Below are positions 30,131 through 41,479 of a stretch of 64,000 bases of DNA, piece after piece. A program made the position numbers and the translations under genes. The stretch lies in the NCBI RefSeq assembly GCF_000150955.2, contig NC_011671.1, forward strand, positions 310,001-374,000. The letters are read 5' to 3'. The number at the start of each line of letters is the position of its first letter. Within the stretch, counting starts at the first letter, position 1. This DNA is from Phaeodactylum tricornutum CCAP 1055/1. Its lineage: Eukaryota; Bacillariophyta; Bacillariophyceae; Surirellales; Neidiaceae. The notes under the pieces were generated by a model. That model made no database searches. It was not told where the DNA came from and saw only the letters and a program-made list of their open reading frames with translations.

Positions 30131-31044
30131 AAACGGGCGTCGGGTGTACGTGTGTGAGAATGAGTTCGAGTCGGCCAACGACACGGCGGCCTCCGCATCC
30201 AACCTCACGGCCAGTGAGAAAAGGTGTGTCTATCTCTATTAAACTCGTGGCGTACGTACACTCACTCTTTATATGTTCTGGATGGAAAACAATCTTAATC
30301 GATAAACAATGTGATATTCTAAGTAAAAGCAGTGTTACAGAAACGAGAGGTTTTTTGGATTTGTGCAAATGAGGTATATTGTTGACAAAGCTATTGGCAG
30401 TGTTGAAGTTCCATTGGCAGCCACGATCCACAGGCGAGACTTTGGTCAAACTCCGATGCCTTGTCCTTCGTTTGTTTTCCCACGCCTTTGTCCTTCGTGT
30501 AATGTGGAAAGCGGAAAGTTCTTTGTCCAAGATGATACCCCCTTTGGCAAATACATTCCATACTTCTAACAATGGAAACTAACTATGACGACCCGTTTCA
30601 ATTTTTCGGAACCTTGGGATGTCCGGTATCGAAGGAAGTTGAGGCTAAGTGTGATATGTCGTTGTGATGGACTTCGGTCTGATGGTCCAACATTTCACAG
30701 GTTTGGCACCCTGATAGGCTGATAGGTTTGGTGACACTCGGCCAACGACAACTACCCAAGGTTTCCATGAGTGAATGAGTCCCGAACTGAAGGAATACTT
30801 CACGAATTTGCGGTTGCAAAGGACTTTCCCGCAAGATTCCGAAGAAACTGTGGTACCCATCTTTTTCGTCCTCTCGATCTGTCAACGACTCTAGTCGCCG
30901 AACAGAGGAGACAGCAGGACAACCAAACCAGACATCTCAACGTCGTCGAACGAGCTTGCGTTTTTCTTTTCTTTGGAAGCGCACACGCTCTTTGATCGAC
31001 AAGTACCAAACGTCACTGGCACTGCCCCGGATTTCGTAAGCGTC
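30131..31044. other. Intergenic region, no gene supported
   Basis: 914 bp between LCB2 and the antiporter gene. Short ORFs on both strands (for example 30598-30885, minus) lack motifs. No repeat or RNA gene seen. Confidence 0.45.
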
Positions 31045-34026
31045 ATGCAGCATCGCATGCATTTTGCCATGGTGCCATCATTTTTTTTACCGCTGGTAGT
31101 TGGTCTGGTTCATCATCAGTCTTCCCGTGCTGTTGCCGAGCAAGAAGAAGAAGGGTCAGAAGGTGTGCTCCCAGGTGATGACGCCTTCTTTGAGACTGAA
31201 GGACACGAAATTCCTCCCGCCCACGCGGTCCTCTTTCCGTCGTTTTGCTTGACGATTGGAGTAATGGTATTCTACTTGCTCTCGCGATTGTAAGTCCGTT
31301 GTTCTTTTTGTCGCGCCGCGATTATCAAAAACCATCTAACGGAATTTCCTCGACGATTTGCTGTATTCTTAACTTCAGCTTGAACAAATTACCCTACACG
31401 GCTGTCATGTTTTTTATTGGAACAGTGATGGGTATTGGAGCGGAACTTTTGGATGATTCTGAGGACCAGCTCAACGAAAGTATTCGTTTGTGGATTCCCA
31501 TTGATAGCGAGGTGCTGCTGCTGGTTTTTCTACCTGGCCTCATTTTCAAGGATTCTCTGGGCCAGAATGTGCACCTTTTTCAAAAATCGATTGTCCAATT
31601 GCTTATATTTGCCTTCCCATTGGTTTTGGCCGGAACTGTTTTGACGGCTCTCATTGCCTACTACATTTTCCCTTACGGCTGGTCTTTCAATCTTGCCATG
31701 ACCTTTGGGAGCATCCTTTCCGCCACCGATCCCGTGGCGGTGGCGGCCCTTTTGGAAGAAGTAGGAGCACCGCCCCGACTTAAAGTCCACATTGCTGGGG
31801 AAAGTTTGCTGAACGATGGAGCCGCGATTGTCTTTTTCTCCATCTTTGTGGCGCGATATCTTTTCGAGCTCGGGATCGAAGGTGTCGGAGAAGATGTAGA
31901 TTGGGGGAGAGGTGTCGCTATGTTTTGCCAAAAAGCCATTGGCGGTGTTTGCATTGGTATATTCTTTGGTCTGGGGCTTCTCACCATTCTCTTTCTTTTG
32001 AAGCGTCGCTTCAATCGCGAAGAAAATGTTGTCGAAGTGACGGCAACTATTGCTATTGCCTACATTGGCTACTATGTTGCGGACGCTGTATGGGCCACGA
32101 GTGGTGTGATTGCCACTGTCACGCTGGGTCTGATGATCAAGTTTTTAGGTCGTGCCATGTTCAACGATGCCAAATTGCTCGAGGATTTCTGGACGTTGGT
32201 GGAACATTTACTGAACACAATTTTGTTTACACTTGGCGGAACTGTATGGGGTAAGCTTCAATGTTCGCTGCACTTGAGGATGTGTGTTCCTGATCCACTT
32301 TCTCATACAATTAGTCCGTACAACGCATCCACCAGGAGCTGTGATTGCCAATGGTGGAAAGGAGAAATTGTTCACAGGCCGTGACTGGGGCTATCTCGTT
32401 TTGCTCTACATCTTCCTCACAGTTATTCGGGCTTTCCTTTTCGCAAGTGTGTATCCACTAACAAGCCGCATCGGTTTGAAGGTATGTTATTCTGATCTCT
32501 CATTAGATGCGCAAACTTTTGTGCTCAGTCTACTTTTGTCGTGATAGGGTTCACCACAAGAAACCATATTTTCCATTTATGGTGGGCTTCGGGGGGCGGT
32601 CGGTTTAGCCCTCGCTCTCTTCTTGGACAACGAAGTTCAAAAACATACAAATGGCTTTGATAATGTTTTCCGAATTCAAACACGAAAAGTATTTGGTTTT
32701 GTGGGGGGTATTGCATTCATGACGCTGTGTATTAATGGTAGCACCGCGGGTCCTTTGTTGATTTGGCTAGGTCTCTCTGATTCCACTGATACTCGAAATA
32801 AGATTGTCGAAGCTTATCAAGTTCGGTTCAAGACGACTTCTATTCAGGCTCTAGTAAAGCTCATGACGCAACGCCGTTTCCGCCAGGTAGACTTTGCCTT
32901 GGTCAAGCACCACGTGCCCCACATTGCCGATATGACCAAGTCGCAACTAATGGAAGCAGTAGAAAGGTATAAAGAGTCGACCCCAGCGGAAGACTACAAT
33001 CCTCCGTATTTGAAGCGTATCCTACCCTACTTAAAAGCCGACGACGACGAGCAGCATTTCACGAGAATGTCAACGTTGTCCACGACGCAAGAAGAGCCAG
33101 CTGCTTCATTAGATCCGGAGGCTCATGCTCGCAAGATTAAGCATGAATTAAGAACAAAAAATCGAATGAAGAGACGTACGAAAAGTACGATGAGACACAT
33201 GATGGGTGAAGAACCGCTTTCATCCACTGAGCTCCGCACACTCTTCATTTCCATTCTGAGGTCGGCTTACGAGAAACAAATTTCTAATGGGGAGCTTGAG
33301 GATCAACAATTTTTAGCAATTGCCTTGGAATCAAGCCTTGATCTTGCAGCTGATGCCGTTGCCAAAGGGGAGCATTTGCATGATTGGGACTACGTCAATT
33401 GGGTTGACGGTCCTCTTACTGGTATTGCAAATCGTTTTAAGAATAGTCTGATGGCAAACAGCGTGCTCGACCTTCTTTTCAGAGGACAATCCCATGCAAC
33501 TTTGAAAAACACGGCAATGCGCCTAAAAATCGAGCGCTCGTTGGCATTCATGTCTGCGCATCGTTACGCCCAACGGTTTTTTCATCGTGAGTTTGAGAAT
33601 GCCGAGAGCGAACTTTCCGAAGCTGGAAAATTGGTAGTTCGCGAGAGTCAGACGGAATACGAAAAAGCAGAGGCTGTGCTGACTCAGTATGACCCAAAAG
33701 AGGTTTCTTTAGTTGTGTCGCATAAGGTAAGCAATTCAATGATGGACCAGAAGGTCTCGTTCTATAATACAAACGTTTGTTTCTCACGCTTACATTTTCA
33801 GTTCTGCATGATTCTTCTCAATGGGGGTGTCTCTTACCTCGCCAAACTTGTTCGGAATGGTTTGCTCAAAGACGAAGAAGCAGAGCACCAAGTCAAGCAT
33901 ATTGAGGAGAATTTGCGAGCCGTCCTGAGTTGTTCCATGAAGGACCATCCAGGAGAGCTGTCTTTCGAGGAGGACGATGCTGATGATTGTTGCCACTCTC
34001 ATTACACAAACGAGAAGCGAGCTTGA
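31045..34026 (+). CDS. NHE/SOS1-type Na+/H+ antiporter (CPA1 family), five exons
   Basis: Predicted sodium/proton exchanger, 895 residues. Exons: 31045-31289, 31379-32250, 32315-32481, 32548-33726 and 33802-34026, all with GT-AG introns and consistent phases. The N-terminus has a signal-like segment (MVPSFFLPLVVGLVHH) and a first membrane helix (LTIGVMVFYLLSR). Then come LPYTAVMFFIGTVMGIGAEL, LLLVFLPGLIFKDSL, FGSILSATDPVAVAALLEE and HIAGESLLNDGAAIVFF, which carries the catalytic ND pair. Exon 4 adds IYGGLRGAVGLALALFLD and GGIAFMTLCINGSTAGPLL. The cytosolic C-terminal half (~400 residues) is mostly helical and charged, with no cyclic-nucleotide-binding motif that I can see. The last intron (33727-33801) is 75 bp and stop-free in frame. 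Confidence 0.9.
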
Positions 34027-34690
34027 AACAGCTTCATAACTCATTTATACCTTGGATGTGTGAGTGGTAGATTCCTGCACCTCTGCTGCTAAGGCTTCAA
34101 CTTTACTTTACACCAAAACGGTAAATGGACTCCGTAATACCTTGGCTGTTAATCCTCGGGTTTTTGAAGAGGTAGGTTGGTTTTTCATTGGAACTGGGAG
34201 GAATTGCACGACGGCTCCTTCGTATCCATTTGCATAGCTAACTGTGAACAGCATCCAACTTTATCTTGCAGTGAGCACAGATCCCACCAATATCGCTGTT
34301 TGCGTAGTGGATACCTTATCATTTCAGAATGAAACCCCCTTTTGCAAACATCTCCTTACTGTTTATTTGAAAAAGCTTGCTACGGGACACCTGCGTTTCT
34401 ATAGATTTGGACAAATCTAACAAGAAAGTGACGCGCTTCCCATTGATGTTCTCAACCAAATACTATCATGGGTGTCAATGGAATTCGGACCTATTTTCAT
34501 GTGACTGATGAAAAAACAGTCATGAACTGTAGATTAACACAATGTAACGAAAACGGATATGTGACTTCCGCTGTAATCCTATTGTGGGTAGAAAATCCGA
34601 ATCTTGAATAAAAGATAGAGAAAGCAACAGTAAAGACTGAGTCCTACGGCAACGCACTGTAGTGTGCTGAAAAACTAGACAGCTCACTTT
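34027..34690. other. Intergenic region, no gene seen
   Basis: About 660 bp of AT-rich sequence after the antiporter gene. No ORF of note, repeat or RNA gene seen. Confidence 0.45.
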
Positions 34691-34701
34691 CTTGCAGGAA
34701 C

Positions 34702-35220
34702 ATGCACCTCTACCTTTCTATTCTTCTTGGAGTTTTAGCTGCATCTTTCTTCTATGAAGGATCGACGACTACTGCCTCGGAAAATGAAGACTAAAATCAG
34801 ATGAAATGTATACATGAACCCTGCAACGTCTTCAGTCGTCTACGCACGACCAACAAAACAATGAAGAAAAAAGGCCATGAAAAGGACAGTTCAAAGACAG
34901 GAAGAAAGAAATAAGAGCAGTATACCTAACCAGAGTAAGCAAAGAAAGAAATTAGCTTGTCCCTCTATTTCACCTTCAGAGAAAATCGAAACTCCCGTCA
35001 AGCATACCGTCTTCAGTTCCATCAGTAGTGCCGTCCTACATTCCAGCGTTGATTCCTGCTTCCCATCATACTTCGATCCTTCTTCTATGTGTTTATGGTA
35101 CCTTCTGAAGTGCAAAACATTGCCCCTTTCTCCGTTCCATCCTCGGACACTTCTTCTGTACCCTCTAGCATACCGTCGTCGGAGCCGTCGAGTGTCGCGT
35201 CAAGAATCCCCACCATCTGA
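34702..35220 (+). pseudogene. Remnant of a secreted Pro-Ser-Ser-repeat protein
   Basis: A short ATG frame at about 34702 encodes a good signal peptide (MHLYLSILLGVLAASFFYEG) and stops 11 residues later. From about 34965 the sequence encodes pieces of the low-complexity PSS-repeat type common in diatom secreted proteins, but in shifting frames: SPSEK, then PSSIPSSVPSVVPS, later FDPSSM in the first frame, then VPSSDTSSVPSSIPSSEPSS, ending at a stop near 35220. At least three frame changes separate the pieces, so the gene looks dead. It could instead be a poorly spliced live gene, but I see no introns that would join the pieces. Confidence 0.55.
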
Positions 35221-35879
35221 CTGGAAATAAAACAGACATCCCATCATGAGGTTTCTGGGCTACGCTAGCTTTTCAGTTGAGGAGGTTTGCGACAACGGCA
35301 GATCTGTTGTCCGATCTGGAAGAGGGAGATGTGTCGTCTTATAGACCTAATCTTCTGTTTTACTGGAACAACAGTGTCAGGGAACGATCCAGAACGATAC
35401 CAACGTTGGAAGCAAGAATCTCTACGGCATTCCACGCCAATCACGGAGAAATGGGGGTGGATCGGAGCAGAGTCTCTGTTTCTGTTGAGAGAAGCCAGTG
35501 GTAGTAGATTGAATGGTCGTTCTCTATTTACACTTACAGTTCATTCGACACAAAAAAAGACGCGAAGCGTGGTAAGGTCCACGACACCAGCTGGTCGCGA
35601 CTCGCCGCGCGGTTCGCGCGACGATCCTCCCCTATCGTGTATCGTATGGGTGTTTGGAGTGTGGTGGATTGGACAGCTGCTCCTTTTTCCCACGGCAACG
35701 AGACGACGAGTATTGACCAGCGACAACCCACCCCGCCGCGAGCCGAACTGGGATCGTACGGGGAATTCCCCTCGATCGACCTTGTCCTCCGTCACGATCT
35801 ATAGCAGCTGTCCAGCTACTATCTATTACAACAGTGAGTGAGCTTGTGTCACTCACTCACTACTTAGCCTCTTACAATC
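35221..35879. other. Intergenic region upstream of the CCT-motif gene
   Basis: About 660 bp. A 184-codon ORF (35287-35841, plus) is open, but it begins downstream of the PSS remnant and shows no domain. The last part carries GTCACTCACTCACTACTTAG just before the CCT-gene ATG, probably 5' untranslated sequence. Confidence 0.4.
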
Positions 35880-37712
35880 ATGGAAGACGCCCGGGCTAGA
35901 TTCTTTTCGTCGATGGAAGGGGAAATGGAAGTCCACGAGTCGGAACGCACCAGCGACGGTTTGGACATTGACTTTTCCATCACCGAATCTGGTCGTACCG
36001 TAGCTCATATGGTGCAGCAGGACCACAAAACGCATCACGACGATATGGACTTTTCTATTACGAGCTCGGGACGTACGCTGGATCACTTCGATGCCATCCA
36101 AGGAGAGAACAACACTGCGCACACGAACGATTTCAAAAACTTTCATCTTCCCGAAGGCTTCTCCACACAACACGGTCGTCACTATCCAGCAAGTACTGCA
36201 TCGAACCCTACACCACCCGCACGCTCCATTCCTATTCCTCAACCACACCAAACGTACCCACCCGCGTCACTTTTGCAACAGATTCCGTCGTCGCAAGCCA
36301 GTTCGCAAGGAAGTTCCGGTTCGGCGTTTTTGAGTTCCATGCTCAATCAAGGCCCCTTGTCGCATACACCGCCGGTGGCGTCTAGTTACGAAGTCTCCCA
36401 TTTCGGCAAGCGCGCTCGGTCTGGATCCGTTTCGGGACGCTTGCGATCCGCGTCCGATTATTTGGAAGAAAAGGGACTGTTGGATCGACAAACCAAGGGA
36501 ATTCTGAAGGATTTGATTATTATCGGAGACGAAGAACTCCAAGTCGCGTTGGACCGGTACGAAGCAGGAGACCCGTCCACACTGGAGCGAATGATATCGT
36601 CCGGTGCACTGGAAGAGCGATTACCGAAAGACTTGGACATCTTGGGTGATCTGGATCTGGACTTTTTGACCGTCCATGACGATGGGCTGGATTTGACCGG
36701 GGGCGACTCAATCGAACCCCTGTTGCCCAGCGCCGAATCCTATCATCAACATGCGTCGCAATCCCAGTCCCTATCAGCGAACGGGGGAAGTTACCGACAT
36801 CGTCAAGCTGTTGGGCCTGGCCAAGCACCGAATCTTGTATCACCAGCGTACGATGATGGTATTGGAGATTTGGATTTTAGCGGGGAGTTCGTGGAACAGG
36901 CTGAATTTGGCTTCCAACCACAATCCTACGGGTCGTCCAAGCAAGCGTCCGTTGCGGCGTCACCGACGGACCATCCCAATAACATGATGTCGGAATACGA
37001 ACGCCGTATGCGATCTAATTCCCTATTTTCGGCTTTATTGGACCCACGCGGCGGTGGCAACAGCAGCGTCAACACTGCGACTGCGGCGGTCGCTTCGAAA
37101 CACGGCAGTAGCGAAACAGACCGTACCGACGGTGGCCTCGATTACGGCCAGTGGATGGACCGAACATTGGCGAACAACGCGAAAGCCACCGGCATTCAAA
37201 TTGGGCATCGAAGGTCTTCGGCTCCCGCTTCTTCGGTGCGCAGCGGCATTTCGGCCAGCTTGGAGCAGGCGGATCGAAAGAAGCAAGATAAAAAGGACCG
37301 CAAAGAGCAAAAGGCTCTGGAAAAACTCGAAAAGAAGCAACGAAAAGAAGAAGAAAAGGAGAAGAAGAAGCAACAGCAACAACAAGCCGTCGAAGAGGAA
37401 CAGATGGAAGAGGAGCACGTTCCCGGTTCGGGTCGTCCCCGGGCACTCAGCGATCCTAACCTCCATACGTCGCTGGATCAGCATGGCTTGATGAATGTAA
37501 CGCGCCCAGATGGCTGGGTTGGTGCATACTCGCCGGAAAGCCGAAAAGTACGCGTCGACCGATTTATGGAAAAACGAAATCACCGGGTTTGGACCAAAAC
37601 TGTAAAATATGACGTTCGAAAAAACTTTGCCGACAGCCGACTTCGTGTTAAAGGTCGCTTTGTCAAGAAGGAAGATGAGCTGCTCATGAGGGAATTAATG
37701 AGCATGACCTAG
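35880..37712 (+). CDS. CCT-motif (CONSTANS-like) transcriptional regulator
   Basis: 610 residues from an ATG (TCATGG). The C-terminal CCT motif, about residues 553-597, is clear: ESRKVRVDRFMEKRNHRVWT, VKYDVRKNFADSRLRVKGRF, then VKK. In plants this motif contacts NF-Y subunits and DNA; here there is no B-box. Two short repeats lie at the N-terminus (residues 29-43 and 56-69), DIDFSITESGRTVAH and DMDFSITSSGRTLDH. The middle has a helical region (LLDRQTKGILKDLIIIGDEE) and long Ser/Gln-rich stretches. A strongly charged Lys/Glu/Gln segment (about 460-500) precedes the CCT motif and may be a coiled coil or nuclear-localisation region. Single exon. Confidence 0.87.
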   Translation: MEDARARFFSSMEGEMEVHESERTSDGLDIDFSITESGRTVAHMVQQDHKTHHDDMDFSITSSGRTLDHFDAIQGENNTAHTNDFKNFHLPEGFSTQHGRHYPASTASNPTPPARSIPIPQPHQTYPPASLLQQIPSSQASSQGSSGSAFLSSMLNQGPLSHTPPVASSYEVSHFGKRARSGSVSGRLRSASDYLEEKGLLDRQTKGILKDLIIIGDEELQVALDRYEAGDPSTLERMISSGALEERLPKDLDILGDLDLDFLTVHDDGLDLTGGDSIEPLLPSAESYHQHASQSQSLSANGGSYRHRQAVGPGQAPNLVSPAYDDGIGDLDFSGEFVEQAEFGFQPQSYGSSKQASVAASPTDHPNNMMSEYERRMRSNSLFSALLDPRGGGNSSVNTATAAVASKHGSSETDRTDGGLDYGQWMDRTLANNAKATGIQIGHRRSSAPASSVRSGISASLEQADRKKQDKKDRKEQKALEKLEKKQRKEEEKEKKKQQQQQAVEEEQMEEEHVPGSGRPRALSDPNLHTSLDQHGLMNVTRPDGWVGAYSPESRKVRVDRFMEKRNHRVWTKTVKYDVRKNFADSRLRVKGRFVKKEDELLMRELMSMT

Positions 37713-37995
37713 GTACATTTAGCAACATTTTATAAACAGGATAGGCAGTGTTTGGGGGAGCGGCAAGTACCAGATGTGATATCATTAAACGATCAGACGC
37801 TTTTGCTCCTTTGGAGCGCCTAATTGCAAAGTCTACTTGTACACAAATAATACCAATGTTTCGACATTATGCCAACTTACGTTGAATAAACAGTAGACTC
37901 TGTCTTGAGAGAAGGGTGCTCGATGTTTACAACAAAGGTGTCCCGGTATCTCAGAGACGACCTGTTTCACAAAGAACCAAAACCCATCTTAAATT
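37713..37995. other. Short convergent intergenic region
   Basis: 283 bp between the 3' ends of the CCT-motif and BSD genes. Nothing notable seen. Confidence 0.45.
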
Positions 37996-38814
37996 TTACG
38001 TATCGGTGTCATCTATAAAAACCATAGAATCTACACTCCGAAATCCGGTAGAGTTCATACTTCTTGGTGGTGTTGGAACGCAATAATACGAAGAATCATC
38101 GCCTTGCTGTGAGTCGTTATCGGCACCGACGAGCGAATTTTGGGATTGGACGGATAGTAAGTCACCGTATTGCGCGAGATGGGTTCCGCGAGTTTCTTCA
38201 CAGTGGTGGAAATAGTTCCGCCAGAAGATTATTTCGCGTACATCACTTCTACCCGACAGCCTGGCATGCATTGTTGCTAGATTATCATCAAATTCCAAAA
38301 GTCGACGGATCAAATGTATGCGTGGCTCGTCCAGAACAAACTTAACTTCACGGCCAACTTCTTCCAAGTCCTTTGTAGAAAATGGGTGACGAAAAGTTCC
38401 TTCCGAGATGCTAAGAGTAAATATAGCTTCCTTCAACTCCAAATCTTCTTCCGTAGAACTCGTGTCGCTTATAATTTCCCACGGCAACGGCAAAACACGG
38501 TCTCCGTGATGCTCACAGAGATCGTTGCCTTCGCCATCCTTCTCCAATTCGGCGATTTCTGTGGCTACAGCGACCGCGGAACGATGCACAAAACTAGCTA
38601 CGCCACCCGCAGTCTCCTTCAAAGTGCAGGCAATCGTTCGAAAGTCAGCACCGATGCCACCAAACCAACCCGAGTTTTCTTCTTCTGAGATGGAACCAGT
38701 TTCTGTCGGATATGTGGCTTCGCTGCTCTGCAAGTCCTCATTTTTTCCTTCCGTGCTACTGGCCATGATCAAGGCACTCTGAGCGCTTTCCGAAAGCCCC
38801 GTCGAAGCTCTCAT
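37996..38814 (-). CDS. BSD-domain protein
   Basis: 272 residues from an ATG. The BSD domain occupies about residues 125-208: LSISEGTFRHPFSTK, VLDEPRIHLIRRLLEFDDNL and VREIIFWRNYFHHCEE, including the signature FW-x-x-YF. BSD domains occur in TFIIH p62, synapse-associated proteins and DOS2-like proteins. The N-terminal part with a glycine-rich, amphipathic stretch (SGWFGGIGADF, then TLKETAGGVASFVHRSA) resembles SYAP1/DOS2-type members more than TFIIH. The C-terminus is Ser-rich. Single exon. Confidence 0.82.
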   Translation of the reverse strand: MRASTGLSESAQSALIMASSTEGKNEDLQSSEATYPTETGSISEEENSGWFGGIGADFRTIACTLKETAGGVASFVHRSAVAVATEIAELEKDGEGNDLCEHHGDRVLPLPWEIISDTSSTEEDLELKEAIFTLSISEGTFRHPFSTKDLEEVGREVKFVLDEPRIHLIRRLLEFDDNLATMHARLSGRSDVREIIFWRNYFHHCEETRGTHLAQYGDLLSVQSQNSLVGADNDSQQGDDSSYYCVPTPPRSMNSTGFRSVDSMVFIDDTDT

Positions 38815-39835
38815 GATCGAGATACACTAATCTCTAGTAATAAGAAGGACGAAAGTTACTTTGAGGAAATTGGGGCAAGGGAAAAAGGAAGATTGGTTGT
38901 TCTTTTTCGATCCTGTATTTGCAGTCAGTAAGTCGGCCACACGTCCCTTCTACTCTAGAAAATTCGTAACAGACTGACTGTACTGTGAGGGAAGGTCGAC
39001 CGAACCGGTTGACTTGGAATTTAAATAGAACACAAATGAGAGATTTTTTGCGGGGATAAAAACGCGTGTCGAGGCGAGGTGTCATCTCGACAGTTCTCTG
39101 CGGTCCCGCCCACACATTTGGTGCAATCAATTCAATTTTCTACGGTTATAAATAAAATTGTAATGATCGTTCGTCAGCATCTACTTTTGTCGAATAGACT
39201 ACCTAGAGATATGCCTCTATTTTTCTGACCAATGAGTCCTTCTTATGATGCGAAATTTCTCAATTGAGAAGATAACAAAACGGACATCGTTCAACAAGTG
39301 CCTGTCTTCGAATTAGGTACCGAGATGTACCGCGCTATACGATTGAACATCCCGTGACTTTTTCTTCTACTGCACGTACTGCGAATGAAGGTTGGTCGTG
39401 GATACTGACACCACGCTATAGCGGTCTTCGTATAGCACAAAAGCCGATTTACGGTGGAGCCATCAGTAAGGCTTCCCATCAACCACTTACTATCAACTGT
39501 AAGCTATCCGACTAATTCGTAAAGTTGTAGGCCTGTGTCTTGCTGGAACTACACATTAGGGAAAAGATTAATTTGGGCTCGTGAGCAGTAGGAAAACCTA
39601 GTCTGACTAGGAAGCGTGTCTAAAACGTTAACTGAAAAAAGTTGACAAAAAGGAACCAGCTGGATGAGATGCCTTTTCGGATCGCAAAAGGCGCTCGGTC
39701 AAAGGTATGTACATATTTTTTCGTCTATATCTTGGCTGGGATTTGCACTCGTCTTCCCAACGTGTAAAGCACTTCCGTTGAACGTCTCCGTCCACTTTCG
39801 ATCGTTTTTCCCAGAGCTCCCTGTAGTATCCTATT
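38815..39835. other. Intergenic region, no gene supported
   Basis: 1,021 bp between the BSD gene start and the carrier gene end. Short ORFs only; no motif, repeat or RNA gene recognised. Confidence 0.45.
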
Positions 39836-40935
39836 TTATTGTTTCCATACAAAATCATCAAATGCGCGTTTGCCCATTTCAACTCCCAAGAACAGTGCCG
39901 CGTTCGCCGGAAAAGCTCGCACCAGGGTTGGTCCCAAACCGGAATACAATCCCACTACCCCGCGTTCCTGGGCAATCCTGATCAATTCGGGAGCGTACGA
40001 GCCTACCACTTTGGTATCGTAGCGAGCCTGTACGTTGGTTTTGGGAACATCAAAGGGCATCGCAATGGTCCAACCAAACATCCCTGCGAGACCTCCACTA
40101 ATAAAATAGTTCAGTTCATCCGGCATGGATGGTACGTGGGTACGAAACAGGTAACAACTGACTTCGTATCCACCAAAGAAAATGGCGTAAAAACTGGCGT
40201 CCCGGGCAAGTTGTGCGTCGAGTCCGGCAAAAATGCCGCGTACACCCTGTTTCGACACTATCTGTTTAATAATTTCGCCCGACGAAACATTCTTGCCGAC
40301 GACGACTTGCAGTTTGGCCTTGACAATTTCACTCGGTAGCAATACGAGGGCGGAGCAACAGCCAGTCATGGCTCCCATGGCAAACGGTTTGGTCAAACTA
40401 GGCATTGCGTTATTGTCGAGAGAAAGATCGTCCGGGAACGATCGCTTCAGAGCCTCATTGACGCCAAAAGCCATGGCGTTTTCCAAAGCCATTCCCATGG
40501 CTGTCGGGACGGCGCCTTTCCAGAATGCCGCAACGCCCTATGAAAACATCCAGAGAAATTGAGACGACGAGAAACGCGCGGTGCGATTTGTTCGCCTTGG
40601 TACCATCTCTGGATAGATAAAGACGTTACCACAAGTACTGTCTCGTTCCGACGTACCTCATTTTTTAAAATGTTAGTGACGGAAGAAATGACGCCGCTGT
40701 ACACAGTGGGGTTCGTTTGCATGCGAACCTGACAGGTAAGCAGACACAAAGCAGAGAAGGTGAGTAAAAATTAGACTTGGGAAAGACTGGATCGAAGCTG
40801 TCGGTGTCTTATATTGTCTACCTTTACTGTATCGAAGGGTTGGCCGACATAGCAACAGCAAATGCTGCCGAGTGTTGCCGAGAAAATATCTCTCGCGACG
40901 ACGCGAGGATTGGCGACGGAAGAGGCTTCGGTCAT
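39836..40935 (-). CDS. Mitochondrial carrier family (SLC25) transporter, three exons
   Basis: Inner mitochondrial membrane carrier of 295 residues. Exons: 40935-40822, 40728-40657 and 40537-39836; introns are GT-AG (93 and 119 bp). The junctions restore the signature of the first repeat, GQPFDTVK|VRMQTNP. Repeat 2 carries LPSEIVKAKLQVVVGK, and repeat 3 MPFDVPKTNVQARYDTK. These are the three PxD/ExxK helices. GIFAGLDAQLARDASFYAIFF and GLYSGLGPTLVRAFPANAALFL are the even-helix motifs. The Arg in LARDASFY and the RAFPANAALFLGVE ending resemble the carnitine/ornithine branch; the substrate is not certain. An upstream in-frame Met would add a long unconserved tail, so the ATG at 40935 is chosen. 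Confidence 0.88.
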
Positions 40936-41479
40936 GGTGGTTGGAACGAAAAACCGAGTGTCTTTGGTCAGTGCAACGAGAGCAAGTAGACTACAGAAGG
41001 AAAGCAAATACCAATATAGGGAGGTATCCGCAGCGATGCAGATGCGAAGGATGAGATGTATGATGTGTATCCATTGGAATTCTGGTTTCTCGGCAGAAGG
41101 AATGAATGGGTATCGCGGTTTGCGAAGTTGGCGCCGGTGATGCAAATTCAGATAGAATCCGGAATTGTGTGAGACAAAGTACGAAAACACGCAGACTTGC
41201 TTTTGAAATCTACGGAACGGTCACACTTCACGAGAAAAAGTCCGAATCCAACCAAAATCACGGTCAACACCCAACAAACCCACATACCGTATAAACACCA
41301 CAACCATGGACACAGTTCAAACTCTTTTGGAATAATCAACCGTTCTCGATACCACCAGCAGCGGGAACTGTGATACAGCAACAGACGAGTCTGTCAGAGT
41401 GATCCCCGCCTTTCCCTACACTTTTGTAGGCTATCAAATAGAAACAGGAACCTGGCTCGATTGACGTTCACTAGAAATA
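40936..41479. other. Intergenic region between divergent genes
   Basis: 544 bp between the carrier and Rad60-like genes. ORFs seen on both strands are shadows of the open upstream frame of the carrier gene. No repeat or RNA gene seen. Confidence 0.45.

Noticed and set aside
35287-35841. 184-codon plus-strand ORF before the CCT gene
   Set aside because: No recognisable domain, mixed composition and position in the presumed promoter of the CCT gene. No intron joins it to the PSS remnant.
36000-37500. Plus- and minus-strand ORFs overlapping the CCT gene (for example 37035-37583, minus)
   Set aside because: Leu- or Ser-rich translations caused by the Glu/Lys/Gln-rich coding sequence on the real strand.
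40771-41190. Long N-terminal extension of the mitochondrial carrier
   Set aside because: The open frame upstream of 40935 gives a tail unlike any carrier. The ATG at 40935 has a good context and yields the usual carrier length of about 295 residues.
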